Source: Gnetum montanum
Taxonomy: Eukaryota; Streptophyta; Gnetopsida; Gnetales; Gnetaceae
Direction: 5' to 3'
Length of the DNA: 64,000 nt
Assembly (NCBI GenBank): GCA_015680685.1
Contig: MNCI01030156.1
Span: 130,353 to 194,352 of the forward strand
The notes under the pieces: model-generated
Databases searched by the model: none
What the model was told of the DNA's origin: nothing
The model's input: the letters and a program-made list of their open reading frames with translations, nothing else
Translations under genes and position numbers: made by a program
Shown: positions 44,414 through 55,420 of the stretch, one piece after another
How positions within the stretch are numbered: position 1 is the stretch's first letter
How the letters are laid out: each line of letters opens with the position of its first letter

Positions 44414-46329
44414 CCGTTCTAGGCCCCCATTTTTTTTGAATTTTTGTTTTACACATTTTTTTTTTACACATTCTTTCAACTTTTCTTATTTTTGTTTTAC
44501 ACCATTGTTCACATTTTTACTATTTCTTTGTTTGCTTGATTTACTTTTATTCATCATCTAATAAGTGCTCATGATGGTGGATTGAATTATATCATATTGA
44601 TTTCTAATGTTTAGTTTATTCCTTTGAATTATGATGTTGATATTAAGGTATGGTTCTTTTGGTAAAATAGGTAATGAGTCCACGTTGCCCACTCATCCAT
44701 ACAACTCTATGGTCTCCTTTGGCTTGGAACTATATAGTCCCTCTTTTTCTATGTAAACTTTTAATGAATTGGTGGCTGGGTATTTTTCAAACCAAGGAAA
44801 TACTCAAAGGATGAAAAGGGTGTGACTTCAAGGGGATTCAGTGCATTTGTGTTGGCCATTCTCTTGGGTGCGTGGATGCTTTTTCTTGGGTTTTCTACCA
44901 TTTTGATATTGTTCAAAAATTAGGAAGGAAACCGAGTGAATAAAAATAAGTCTTTGCATGGTATGGTTATCATACAAAAAAAAAAGAAAAAAAAGAGAGA
45001 GTGAGAATTCAAAGCACACCCCTTAGACATAATAAAGCAATATGGGCTACAAGCATTGGTTATGGAACTAGAAAGACATGTTACCCATGCCTGAAGGTTC
45101 CCTCTAACTAAGGCCCTTTCTCGCTTCCTACTTCTCCATCTCGCTCTCCTCGAAATGGTGGTGACTGTTTGTGGAAGCATTCTTGTTGCTTCAAGTGGAT
45201 GGATTAGTCAAGTGTGTTGATGCAAGGTCACTAGATGTAGTTTATTTGAGTCTAAATTTGGGATGAGTTCTACTTAGCTACATTAACCATAAAATACACA
45301 AAGGGCTTTACACAACCTTGTTCTTGGGATTCCATTCCATTCTCTCCTCCCCATATTTCTTCCCATTTACCACCTCATTGCTAGTTTTATCATTAGTCCA
45401 TTTTGGGTTGATGCATTGTTTTTCTTTGGTGAATTCTTGTGGATAAGTTTTTAACTCTTGCTTCCAAATGACATTCCTAAAGCCTACAGACTCTTTGGTT
45501 TGTGGGTTTGTCAGGGCATAAAAGGCATGAGCCTGCTTTGGGGAGGACCCACTCACATTTCTTTTTGGTGCAATTATTAACTTCTTTCCCTTAAACATTT
45601 CCTACGATCAATCATTTCTTGTTTCATCCCCATCCATGACATTCATTTTATTGACGTTTTCGTTGATATTTTTTCCCATCTTTCTTGTTCCTCTTATTTT
45701 TCCATCTTATAGTTACCGAAGGTTTGCTCTTAGTCGTGGGGGCCCTAGCACAAAATTTTCAATTTTCTCCATTTTACTATTCACCTAACCCCTACATCTT
45801 GGGTAGTCACCTATGAGAAATCTCCAAACCAATTTCTGCCATAACCACAACTTAGCCAATGTGCTTCATATCGAGGCAAGGTATCAATTACATTATAATT
45901 TATCTATCCTTACTCATTTGTGACTGTGTTGTGTGTGTAGATGGTAATCATACAAAAAATGGACTAGGCTTGGAGGAAGCACTCAAGATGTACTGGAACT
46001 AGAGCATTTACAAAAGGAGCAAGTCTAGTGGCGTGGCTATGAATAAATAACGGAAGGCACAATCTTAGCATTGGCAACAACACGCTTCATTTTCTTTGTC
46101 TCTCTTTCTCTACAAGCTACCAAATAAAGGCTTGGATGTCATTTATGTATGAGTGTTCACCACAATGGTCATGAACACTAATGTTGTAATATGCTTATTG
46201 ATCCGTTCACTAGGCATGTTGAGTCTGTCAGCCGATTCCACCGTCAGTTGTCAATTAGTCAATAATCCAATACCTTCCCAATATTTTGTAAGAAACTTGA
46301 GGATGAGTTTTCATTCAGTCGTGGGGGTA
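44414..46329 (+). other. 3' internal region of element B
   Basis: Collinear with A 27420-29330 (reverse). No sense coding. Begins with the 'tagtcatgggggagatggccacctatgctaa' block that also marks the end of pol in A, C and E, followed by T-rich sequence. Contains the antisense frame 45308-45598. Confidence 0.65.
45308..45598 (-). CDS. conserved antisense frame in B, 96 codons, function unknown
   Basis: The best-preserved copy: starts MFKGKKLIIAPKRNVSGSS, then PKQAHAFYALTNPQTKESVG, then QELKTYPQEFTKEKQCINPK, and ends MEWNPKNKVV before a stop. It has no stop while its sister copies do. Strongly basic, no membrane segment or known motif seen. An in-frame ATG lies further upstream past two stops (around 45665). 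It is read against the direction of gag-pol, ahead of the 3' LTR. Whether it is translated is not known. Confidence 0.45.
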   Translation of the reverse strand: MFKGKKLIIAPKRNVSGSSPKQAHAFYALTNPQTKESVGFRNVIWKQELKTYPQEFTKEKQCINPKWTNDKTSNEVVNGKKYGEERMEWNPKNKVV

Positions 46330-47253
46330 TGATGAGAACGGTTACTCTAGCAATTTATTCTAATTATTAGAGTGGTAGTTTCTTTAAAATTAGGGTGGAA
46401 ATTTCTATAAAATTAGGGTGGCAGTTTCTCTAAAATTAGGGTGGTAGTTTCTCTAAAATTAGAGTGGCAGTTTTTCTAATTATTAGAGTAGTTGCTCCCA
46501 AGCCTATAAATATAGTGCCTAGGCGCACAATTTAGGAAAGAAGTCTTTCAAGGGAAGTCTTGGGAGAAAGTCTTTTAGGAGTCAAGTAGTGAAACTTTTG
46601 TAGTTACAGTATTTTCCAAGTGCCTGCAATAAGAGGTCTAAGTGTGAATGGATCTTTATTTGAACATTATGTACCTAAGAACACCTTGTGTAGGGCAATA
46701 AAGATGAGCTCTTGGATTCATCCTTGTAGCACTTGAGATTTTTTTTCTTACTCATTTCATTCATTTTATTTTCTTTTTCATTTATTTTATTTTATTTTAT
46801 GCACTTTACATTTTTGTTATTAGCACACACAATGCAATCACTTCAAGAATGCTTGTAACACTTGGTAACCCAGTAACAATTAGCATTTGGTAATCCCAGT
46901 AGTGTTGCATTGGTTCAAGATGTGTACAACAAGTGAGAATGGACACTGGTGTTAGGATTAGTTTAAAGCCTAGTTAATTAGTAGTTGAGTTAAATTAGTC
47001 ACTTAGTTATCTCTCTCTCTCCTCCCTTATTAGCAGCAGGACATAAAAACATAAAAGCTATAAAAATCATATGCCTCAAGCTTACTTAACCATACAATCG
47101 CGACATACAAGTAAGTTTGGGAAGACAACGATCAATCGACTCGTCCTTGTTCCACAAGGACGCATAAGCACTTAGTCCCTGGAATTCAACTGGATCATGC
47201 GTGAAACGCTTGTATTCGTATGGTTGAGCATAGGGGTACCTCACCACTCATCA
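46330..47253 (+). repeat. 3' LTR of element B
   Basis: 924 bp, 72 bases longer than the 5' LTR, mainly because of a 23 bp tandem array near its start. Otherwise it matches closely, including TATA at 46504. Confidence 0.92.
46377..46468 (+). repeat. 23 bp tandem repeat in B 3' LTR
   Basis: Four units of the type AGTTTCTCTAAAATTAGGGT+ggc; units start at 46377, 46400, 46423 and 46446. The 5' LTR has about one. The gain of about three units accounts for the length difference. Confidence 0.85.
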
Positions 47254-47328
47254 ATTTGTATTATACATTCAGCATATATATTTTTCATAAGGAATTTATA
47301 TTCTTATCTAAATAGAAATGAAAATTTT

Positions 47329-47548
47329 CATCATCATCATCATCCTAGCCTTATCTCAATAAAATAGGATCAACTACATGAGTTTTCTTTCACCATTCAC
47401 ATCTATGAAGAGTGAGATCTTTGTTTATTTGTAGTTTATTCAAATCATTTTCAATCATTTTTCCCATCTCTTTTTTAGCCTTTCTTTAAGTGGCTTTCCT
47501 AGAGAATTAGTGTAGTAACCTTTTTTAAAAGGCTTATTATCTAATCTT
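47329..47548 (-). mobile_element. RTE-type LINE, 3' end fragment
   Basis: On the plus strand (CAT)n at 47329-47343, then 'cctagccttatctcaataaaataggatcaactacatgag', the reverse of the conserved RTE 3' end ('CCCA-x-TGGGGTCGGCTACATG'-type) followed on the minus strand by a (ATG)n tail. It is cut at 47548 by element C and continues at 54467. Confidence 0.75.
47544..47548. repeat. target-site duplication of element C (ATCTT)
   Basis: ATCTT on both sides (47544-47548, 54462-54466), within the LINE. Confidence 0.92.
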
Positions 47549-48343
47549 TGATGAGTGGCGAGGTACCCCTACACTCAACCATACGAAACGAGCATAGCAC
47601 GCGTGATCCGATCGAACTCCGTAGACTAAATGCCTNNNNNNNNNNNNNNNNNNNNNNNNNNNNNNNNNNNNNNNNNNNNNNNNNNNNNNNNNNNNNNNNN
47701 NNNNNNNNNNNNNNNNNNNNNNNNNNNNNNNNNNNNNNNNNNNNNNNNNNNNNNNNNNNNNNNNNNNNNNNNNNNNNNNNNNNNNNNNNNNNNNNNNNNN
47801 NNNNNNNNNNNNNNNNNNNNNNNNNNNNNNNNNNNNNNNNNNNNNNNNNNNNNNNNNNNNNNNNNNNNNNNNNNNNNNNNNNNNNNNNNNNNNNNNNNNN
47901 NNNNNNNNNNNNNNNNNNNNNNNNNNNNNNNNNNNNNNNNNNNNNNNNNNNNNNNNNNNNNNNNNNNNNNNNNNNNNNNNNNNNNNNNNNNNNNNNNNNN
48001 NNNNNNNNNNNNNNNNNNNNNNNCAAGGTTTATCCACAAAGCTCGTCTTTATTACCGTACACAACTTGCATTCAGGTACAAAGCTGCTCGAATAAAGATC
48101 CATTCACTTGGGAACTCCTACTATGGGCACATGAAAAATATTCTATCTCTGGAGTGATCAATCTACCAGAGTTTCCCTACTTCTAGCCTAGGATGGGAAA
48201 TAAGGGAAGTGTTGCCTCTTATTTATAGATTTGGCAGTGGACCGTGATATCGTGTACATGACATCACAGGGGATGATGTGATATCACATACACAATATCA
48301 CATGGGATGCAATATTTTGGCTCATGAAAATCGCGTCTCATCA
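47549..48343 (-). repeat. LTR of element C (3' LTR) with assembly gap
   Basis: TGATGAG to CTCATCA; bases 47636-48023 are undetermined. The right part has decayed GATATCACA repeats (48244-48300). Confidence 0.9.
47636..48023. other. assembly gap, 388 N
   Basis: Run of N inside the LTR. Any open frame crossing it is meaningless. The other C LTR shows what is probably missing. Confidence 0.99.
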
Positions 48344-50270
48344 TACCCCCATGATTGAATGAAAACTCGTCCTCGAGTTCCTTATAATAATATCGAGAAG
48401 GTATGGAATTATTGAGGGGAATGGAACTAATGGAATGACATGTGAACGGATCATCATTACAAGACTTGACAAAATTGGTGTTCATGACAACAAGGGTGAA
48501 CACCTTATTACAATGACATCAAGCCTTAGTTGGCAACTGAGAAAGAGAGAGAGAAAGAAGTGTTGTTGCTGCCAACGCCAAGATTGCACCTTCCGTTGTC
48601 CGTTGGTAAGTGCTTCATTGATCTTGCTCCTTGCATAGCTGCTTCAACACTGCTCCATTCCAAGTGTTTGCTCCAAATCCAATCCGTGGTTTGTATGATC
48701 GCCATTTGCACACACAACACAATCTTATATTAGCAAGGGTAAATGAATCATCCTGTAATTAATACCTTGCTTTGGTGTAAGTTCATTGGCTAGGTTGTGG
48801 TATGGCTAATACAGATTTGGGGATATATTACTGATTACTATTGAAGGTGTAGGGGTTAGGAAGAAAATCAAAATTTTGGGGCTAAGAGAAAATCGAAAAA
48901 ATCGAGCCCTATACCCCCATGACTAATCGCAAACCTCCAGTAACGTTAGAATGGAGAAGGAAAAGAAGTGAGAAAGATAGATAAAAAGGGACAACTATGG
49001 CATCGATGAAATGGATGTCAAGAGGGAAATGAATAAAATAAAATTAATTGCAAAATGTTAAGGAAAAGAATTTAACTAATGCTCCAAATAGGAATGTCAG
49101 TGGGTCCTCCCCAAAGCAGGCTCATGCCTTTAATGCCTTGACAAACCCACATTCAAAGAGTCCGTAGGCCCTGTGAATGTCATTTGGAACAAGAGTTAAA
49201 GTCTTAACCGTAAGAATTTACCAAACATAAAACAATGCATCAACCAAAATATATACACTAATGATACAACTGGCAATGAGGTGAACAATGGAGAGAAGGA
49301 TGGAGAGAAGAAAATGGAATGGAATCCCAAGAACAAGGTGGTGTACAACCCCTTGTCTGTTTTATGATTAATGTGACTTGGCAAGTCTCATTCCAACTCC
49401 GGCCTCAAACCAACCACATCCAGTGACTTTGCATCAATGCATTCGGCTAAACCATCCACTTGGATAACAAGAATGCCTTCCCCAAGAGTCACCACCATTC
49501 CAACGAAAAAAATGAGAGAATGGAAAGCAAGAAGGGCCTTAGTTAGAGGGAACACTTTTGGTTCCATAACCAGTGCTTATAGCCCAAGTTTATTCGTCTA
49601 AGAGGTGTGCTTTGAATTCTCACTTCTTCTTTTTTTGTGTTTTGTGTTTTTATGCGTGAGAACCACACCATGTAAAGACTTCTTATTTTTATTTTTTCAG
49701 CTTCTGATAGTTGGGTAACATTGGAACAGCAAGAAAACTCAAGAAGAAAACATCCAAGCACCCAAGAGAACGGCCAACACAAAAGCATCAAGTTCCCTTG
49801 AAGTCACACCCTTTGCAATCCTTGAGTCCTTCCTTAGTTTGAGAAATACTCACCGATTCGTTTAAGTTCTTATTAGAAGGGGACTGTACATTTCCAAGCT
49901 GAGAGAGACCATAGAAACTAGTGGATGGATGGGTGAAGTGGTTTGATTGCCTACCATATCAAAAGAAACATACCTTAGTATCAAAATTGTGACTTAAAGG
50001 TAAAAACCAAACATTAGCAATCAATATGAAAATAGTTTATACCATCATTCCAAACAATTATTGGGTGAAAAAATTACAGGGTGGATCACACACACACACA
50101 CACATAAAATGGAAAAAGTATAACGATGTTGTAAAAAAAAATTAGAAAAGTTAAAAAAATTTGTAAAATAAAAATGTGTAAAACAAAAATCGAAAAAGAA
50201 CTGAGGGCCCCATATGATTAGCATAGGTGGCCATCTCCCCCATGACTGAGTTGTAAGGGAGAGATCCAAA
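48344..50270 (-). other. 3' internal region of element C
   Basis: Collinear with A 27420-29330. Polypurine tract at 48344-48354. Antisense frames at 48435-48638 and 49054-49350. A (CA)n run at 50088-50105. No sense coding. Confidence 0.65.
49054..49350 (+). pseudogene. conserved antisense frame in C
   Basis: After an early frameshift (one T lost after the ATG) the frame gives NRNVSGSSPKQAHAFNALTN, then changes frame twice and ends with the ME-x-N-P/QEQ-type tail that aligns with B's end. Stops inside. Same strand relation to the element as in A, B and E. Confidence 0.5.
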
Positions 50271-50290
50271 ATAATGAACGTCTATTTAAA
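50271..50290 (-). other. deletion junction in element C
   Basis: 'gagatccaaaataatgaa' matches A at about 29320-29337; 'cccaacttctcccaattgatg' right of it matches A at about 32220-32240. Everything coding between (RT, RNase H, integrase) is gone. Confidence 0.8.
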
Positions 50291-50344
50291 TTTCTAAGAA
50301 GTGCCCAACTTCTCCCAATTGATGATCTTAGATTAAGGGGTGGA

Positions 50345-51503
50345 AGTTGGCAACACTCATATTCCAATGTATATATGCTTTCATTATGGGCATGGGTTTC
50401 CTCAGTTCGTTCCATGCATATTTGGTTGCTCCTTTGAGTAGCTATCAACCACAGGGTGTCTACTACTGGTTGTGTGGTTGCTACATACAAGCATCTTTGT
50501 TTCAATGTTTCAAGAGCACACTTGTTACATGGAGGCATTTCCTCCATGTCATCACTCAATGAATAATTGTATGTGATGCATGGAATTTCCTCTTCTCGAT
50601 CTTTCCACAAATTTTTATCTTAGAAATTTCCAAGGAAAGATCATGGTTCCTAAGGCATGCATCTACTGTACTAAGCCATGCCCTTCCCATTATAATTGGG
50701 AAGTCCCCTTTGTTGTTGTTAACTTCAATCACCAGAAAATCAGTTGGGTACGACCAATCACACACAGTGGTAATGATGTCCTCCACCAATCCCAAGGGAA
50801 TGGTGATGGACTAGTCTGCCAGCTCTAGTTGAATGTTGCTCTTCTTAAGTTGGGGCAGGTTCCAAGCGTGACACATCTCTCATGATATTAAGTTGACTCC
50901 GAAACCTGAGTCAAGAAGAGCCCTATGTGGTTCATTTCTGGAAATCTGTAAATAGATTAAGGGACTCCTAGGGTCAGTTAGTTTACTGGGAAGGTGGCCT
51001 ACCTTAATCCAGTCAATTACAGTATGCGTTAACATAGCCGTATGTGTTATGCTTTGTTGGACTGAAGGGTGCTCCAAAGTGTTAGATGGTGATGGAGGAG
51101 TGTACATGGGCTCAATCGCATGTTGTTGCAAGAGTTTGTCGGGGCTTTTGGTTCTGAAGAAAGGTCTTCTCTTTTTACAGTTATTAGAACCAATAGCAAG
51201 TTGGATATTTACAACTCTTGCAGCGTGACGTTGCTGCAGTTGAAGAGGAAGTTCCCCTTGCATTGTTGGAGAAGGAGGTGTTATGGGAACTACTACTAGA
51301 GGAAGAGGTGCAGATGGATTTGGATGATGGTGTGGGTATGGAGTGTCTCCCGGAGGAGGAGTCCTTCTGAAGTACTCCCAAACTTGGTAGTGACAGTTGG
51401 GGGTTGTGTGACTCATAGAGTCACTTGGAAAAATTGGCTGCTGCACATAATATCCATAAGGGTCAGGCTGGTGGTAAGGGTACTGATGCTTCGATGATGG
51501 CAT
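50345..51503 (-). pseudogene. gag C-terminus and protease of element C
   Basis: 51503-50880 open for 207 codons: Pro-rich linker, then HTAMLTHTVIDWIKVGHLPSK and the active-site block RALLDSGFGVNLIS with the normal D-S-G. After one stop it continues in frame at 50795-50556 (CDWSYPTDFLVIEVNN, FPIIMGRAWLSTVDACL). Best protease of the family in this window. Confidence 0.8.
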
Positions 51504-51509
51504 CTCCCA

Positions 51510-53548
51510 TTACTGTGTGTATTGCCATTGCTGATGTTGTCCGATGGATTGTGGTGGAGTTCCACTTGGATAATACATTAGTGGTTGGTGGAACTGACTT
51601 GGGTTACCTTGTGGATAAGGTAACCTTCGGGGTGTTAGCCATTGGTTGAGTCTTGGATTAAGTGCATACACCCTAGACTCCTGTAGATGTGAGAGGATGG
51701 GGCAACATCCCTTAGGATGGTCATAGTGGTAGATCTCACAACCACCATCATCATCTGTATCAGAGTCCACAGCCACATCAGAGTTAGTGATTTTCCCCTT
51801 ACCCTTGTTAAGTGTAGGGCCTAAATCTCTCCACTTTTTCTTACCTTTGTCACTACTTGGTCAACCTTAGACTCTTCTACAATTTTTAAGACAGCTTCAA
51901 TTTTAGAGTCTAAGGAATTCCATACGTCATCTAACTTAGCTGCTATTTTTGTTGTGAGATTTTGAAGCGGCAAGGTCTTCCTATTCACCAACTCTTCGAT
52001 TGGTGACTCATCCTCTTCATCACAAAATTTCACTCCCTTCTTTCGAAGAGAGGGATCATGGTTGTACTCTTCCGCACTTTCTCTTTTTCGTAGCTCACCT
52101 TTTTCTTTTGCTACTTATTCCAACAAGCGATGTACTTCATGGGCTCTCAGTTGTGAGAGTCTCCCTTAGGCATAAGTTACAAGGTTTCTTCTAGTTTCAT
52201 GCCTTAGCCCATCCACGATGTGGTGAAGTTGATCCCGCTAAGCATACCCATGGCCCAAGCAATGATGTAACAATGTGTAGTAGCGGACCATGGCAGCATC
52301 CAAGGGTTCATATGTACCTTGCTTCTAGCCTTCGATCTGCTTACGCAAATTGGACACTCTGGAGTACGTTTGATACTTTTCGTTGAATAGTTCTAGCATC
52401 GTACTCCACCTCCTAATGGTTTCTAGTTCTAAGGACCGGTACCAACTCTCTAATTCTTTGGTGAGTGTCCTTGGGAACAACTTAAGGATTTTCCACTCAT
52501 TTTCTATATTCGGCAAGGCACAGGCATCATGGAATGCCTGTAAATGATTTTGTGGATCAGCATTGTATCCCCCTTCAAATCGTGGGATATTGTTCATGTC
52601 TAATCGTTTGATCTGACTATCTTTTAAATGTTTTGTGGGAATCCTAACTGCCTCCGTGATGTCAAGCATACTTTGGGATGTGAGTAGGGGCTCATCATGA
52701 TCATCTCTTTCATGATGCCTACGATGTATGCGTTGTTTCCTACTCTCCCTACGTCCTTGCCCTTGTCCTCTCTCTCGACTTTCCCGTCGAGGTCTTTCGT
52801 TTTTCTTACCTTTATCCTCACCTTTATGTTCATGATGGCTACGCCCAGATGTGGAAGGAGAGGGTGAGCGATGGGATGAAGGAGAATAAGAAGGGGAACC
52901 ATTTCCATGATGATGTTTCTTGCCTTCTCTTTGGATGCTACGGCCTTGATCGTGGTGACGATCTAAGTGCTCATTCTTAGCATGAGTCGTTGTTCCCTCT
53001 GTGAAAAGTTGGTGCTCATGGGCATCAGAACCATGGTTATGTATCATTGATCGTAGATTCTAATACCCAACCTCCTCATCATCCTTATGAGGGGGAACAT
53101 CATTTGCTAAAGAACTCATGATAAGGGGTTCCTCATCTCCTATTTCACTAAGGACGTGCGGGACCTTGCCCTTCAATAGTGCATGTTGACTCTCTTGCCT
53201 TAAGTCCCTCATACGTTGGGCATCTATGGGATAATAATCCCTCATGTCAAAATCTTCTGCAACGTATTTAGCATATAATTCAGTTATTCCTATCTGTGCC
53301 AAGGCATGGAAAAGCATTCGAGAGACTGATCAATCTGGGGGTAACACGATGTTACCTTGCAAATCTCTCCATCGCAGCTGTTCGTCTTGATGAAGGATAA
53401 AGGTAAAGTTTGGAATATACTCATCGGGATGAGTATAAACTATCTTGTATTGTTTAGGACTTGAGTGATTTCAGCTATGTGTTTTATGTTTCCGACTGTC
53501 TTGTGTATGGTCCTTAGGTGGTGAGTTGCTCTTATGAGAAGAAGTCAT
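51510..53548 (-). pseudogene. gag of element C
   Basis: Start MTSSHKSNSP at 53548. HPDEYIPNFTFILHQDEQ near 53420; 53047-52325 open for 240 codons with His/Ser/Arg-rich part, then FEGGYNADPQNHLQAFHDAC, LKLFPRTLTKELESWYRSLE and RRWSTMLELFNEKYQ (Retrotrans_gag). Stops at 52325, several to 52034; 52033-51821; then a frameshift, and 51776-51510 with CEIYHYDHPKGCC. Confidence 0.83.
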
Positions 53549-53669
53549 TGTTATTGGTGTGCTAATTCACCGTTATGTAATTTTTTTCTTGATTAACTTG
53601 AAGGTTCGTTAAGGCTCACAACGATGTGAGTGATATCCCTTATGTTCTATATGGCGCACAAACACTTAG

Positions 53670-53688
53670 TCCCCGACAACGGTGCCAA
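53670..53688 (-). promoter_or_regulatory. primer binding site, tRNA-Asp type (C)
   Basis: Plus strand TCCCCGACAACGGTGCCAA, 16 of 18 to the tRNA-Asp 3' end. Confidence 0.87.
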
Positions 53689-54461
53689 TGATAAGTGGCG
53701 AGGTACCCCTACACTCAACCATACGAAACGAGCGTAGCATGTGCGATCTGATCAAACTCCGCAGACTAAATGCCTACACGCCCCATGGAACACTTGGGGT
53801 TAATCATTCGTTGTCTTCCCAGACTTACTTGTAGTTGTCACGGTGTATGGTTAAGTAAGTCCGAGGTATATGATTTTTATANAAGTGGTCATATTGAGGC
53901 ACTTAACTAGCTTAAATGTGATAAGCATATGTTCCTTGGCTATCCGTACACATCCTTGAATGATCATAACCAAGTCGTACTTATCCTGCGTTCTAGGAGA
54001 TAAGGGTGAGAGAATCTAATCGCGATGAGCAGCCGATTCCTTGATTAGCCATACACATTCGTCAATGCTCGTAATCAAGTCGTACTCATGTTGTGCTAAT
54101 GCAGGTAATAAATAACAGGTAGGAAATAACATGTAATAAATAACAATTAATAAAATCCTATTCCATGCACTACAAGGTTTATCCACAAAGCTCGTCTTTA
54201 TTGCTGTACACAACTTGCGTTCAAGTACAAAGCTGCTCGAATAAAGATCCATCCACTTGGGGACTCCTACTGTGGGCACATGGAAAATATTCTATCTCTA
54301 GAGTGATCAATCTGTCAGAGTTTCCCTACTTCTAGCCTAGGATGGAAAATAAGGGGAGTGCTGCCTCTTATTTCTAGATTTGGCGGCGGACTATGATATC
54401 ACGTATGCGACATCGCAGGGGACGACGCGATATCGCGGCTCATGCAAATCATGTCTTATCA
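53689..54461 (-). repeat. LTR of element C (5' LTR)
   Basis: 773 bp; tip TGATAAG (mutated), other end CTTATCA. GATATC-type repeats at 54392-54440. A single N at 53882. Confidence 0.9.
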
Positions 54462-54466
54462 ATCTT

Positions 54467-55420
54467 CTTTGCACATGCCCAAATCATCTAAAATGTCATT
54501 CTTATAGCGTAGCTAAAATATAAGAAACTTCAAGTCTTTCTTAAATATTTGTATTATGTAGTTTACCTCTTCTTGTAATATTCAACATTCATCTAAGCAT
54601 TTGTGTTTCTTCCATAATAAGTTTTTATTCATGCCTCTCCTACATTTCCCAACATTTAGTAGTACATAAGATTATAGGCCAAATGATTATCCTATAAAAT
54701 TTGTCCATTAGTTTATTGGTATTCTTTTATCACATAAAACACCACTAGCCTATCTCTATTTGTCATCCTATATAAATCCCATTTCTTATATCTTTATCAA
54801 TTTCACCATGTGATTAAAACATTGATCATAAGTAGCAAAACTATTTGCAATGAGGGAGTTTTTTTCCTTGAATTATCACTTCTACTTCACCACAATTCAT
54901 GTTGTTATTAAAACTACATTCTACATATTCTTTCTTACTTCCACTAATTTTTAAGCTTTTAGACTCTAAAACATGTCTCCACTTTTCCATTTTAGAAATA
55001 CTATTTTCTTAAACTATATATACCAAGACATTATTAGCTTTAAATAACATACACCAAAGGATTTCATCATGCATTTCCTTTGTTAATTCATCCATAACAA
55101 TAGCAAATATGTATGGGCTAAGTGCAAACACTTGATGTAGACCAACTCTGGTGGAAAATTAGATGTGGTACTACAAACTATTCTAATTCCCATAGTGATT
55201 TGTTCATACATATCTTGCATCACTCAAATATGTTTAACAGAGATATTATATTCTTTTTCCAAGTTAATGAAGATCATATGTAGATTTTCTCTATGTTGTC
55301 TAAATTTCTCTATTAATTATTCTATCAAGAAAATAGCCTATATAGTAGATTACCCTAAATAAATCCAAATTGATTTTCTCACAGTATAAAACTATGCCAA
55401 ATCTTAAGATAGATTGAAAG
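54467..55420 (-). pseudogene. RTE-type LINE reverse transcriptase remnant
   Basis: Minus-strand translation gives LHMIFINLEKEYNIS (plant RTE: LHMVFIDLEKAYD), VMQDMYEQ, then in a shifted frame LHQVFALSPYIFAIVMDELT (RTE: LHQGSALSP-x-x-FALVMDELT) and WCMLFKANNVLV at the catalytic position where RTE has WCMLFADDIVLV, so both catalytic Asp are lost. EKWRHVLESKSLKIS continues. Many stops. It is interrupted at 54466 by C and its 3' end is at 47329-47548. No endonuclease domain identified upstream. Confidence 0.82.

Larger units (their letters stand above)
38694..47253 (+). mobile_element. LTR retrotransposon B (same family as A), RNase H and integrase core deleted
   Basis: LTRs 38694-39545 (852 bp) and 46330-47253 (924 bp), perfect TSD, tRNA-Asp primer site, decayed gag-PR-RT, then direct junction to the integrase C-terminus at about 43940, then the 3' region with the longest version of the antisense frame. 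Compared with A about 1.5 kb is missing at the junction. Confidence 0.92.
47549..54461 (-). mobile_element. LTR retrotransposon C (same family as A), all of RT-RNase H-integrase deleted
   Basis: LTRs 47549-48343 and 53689-54461, perfect TSD, tRNA-Asp primer site, gag and protease, then at about 50280 a jump to the end-of-pol block and the 3' region. Relative to A about 2.9 kb is missing. It is inserted in an RTE-type LINE. Confidence 0.92.

Noticed and set aside
47537-48186. Long open frames across 47537-48186 in several frames
   Set aside because: They consist mainly of X from the 388 N gap; no real coding evidence.
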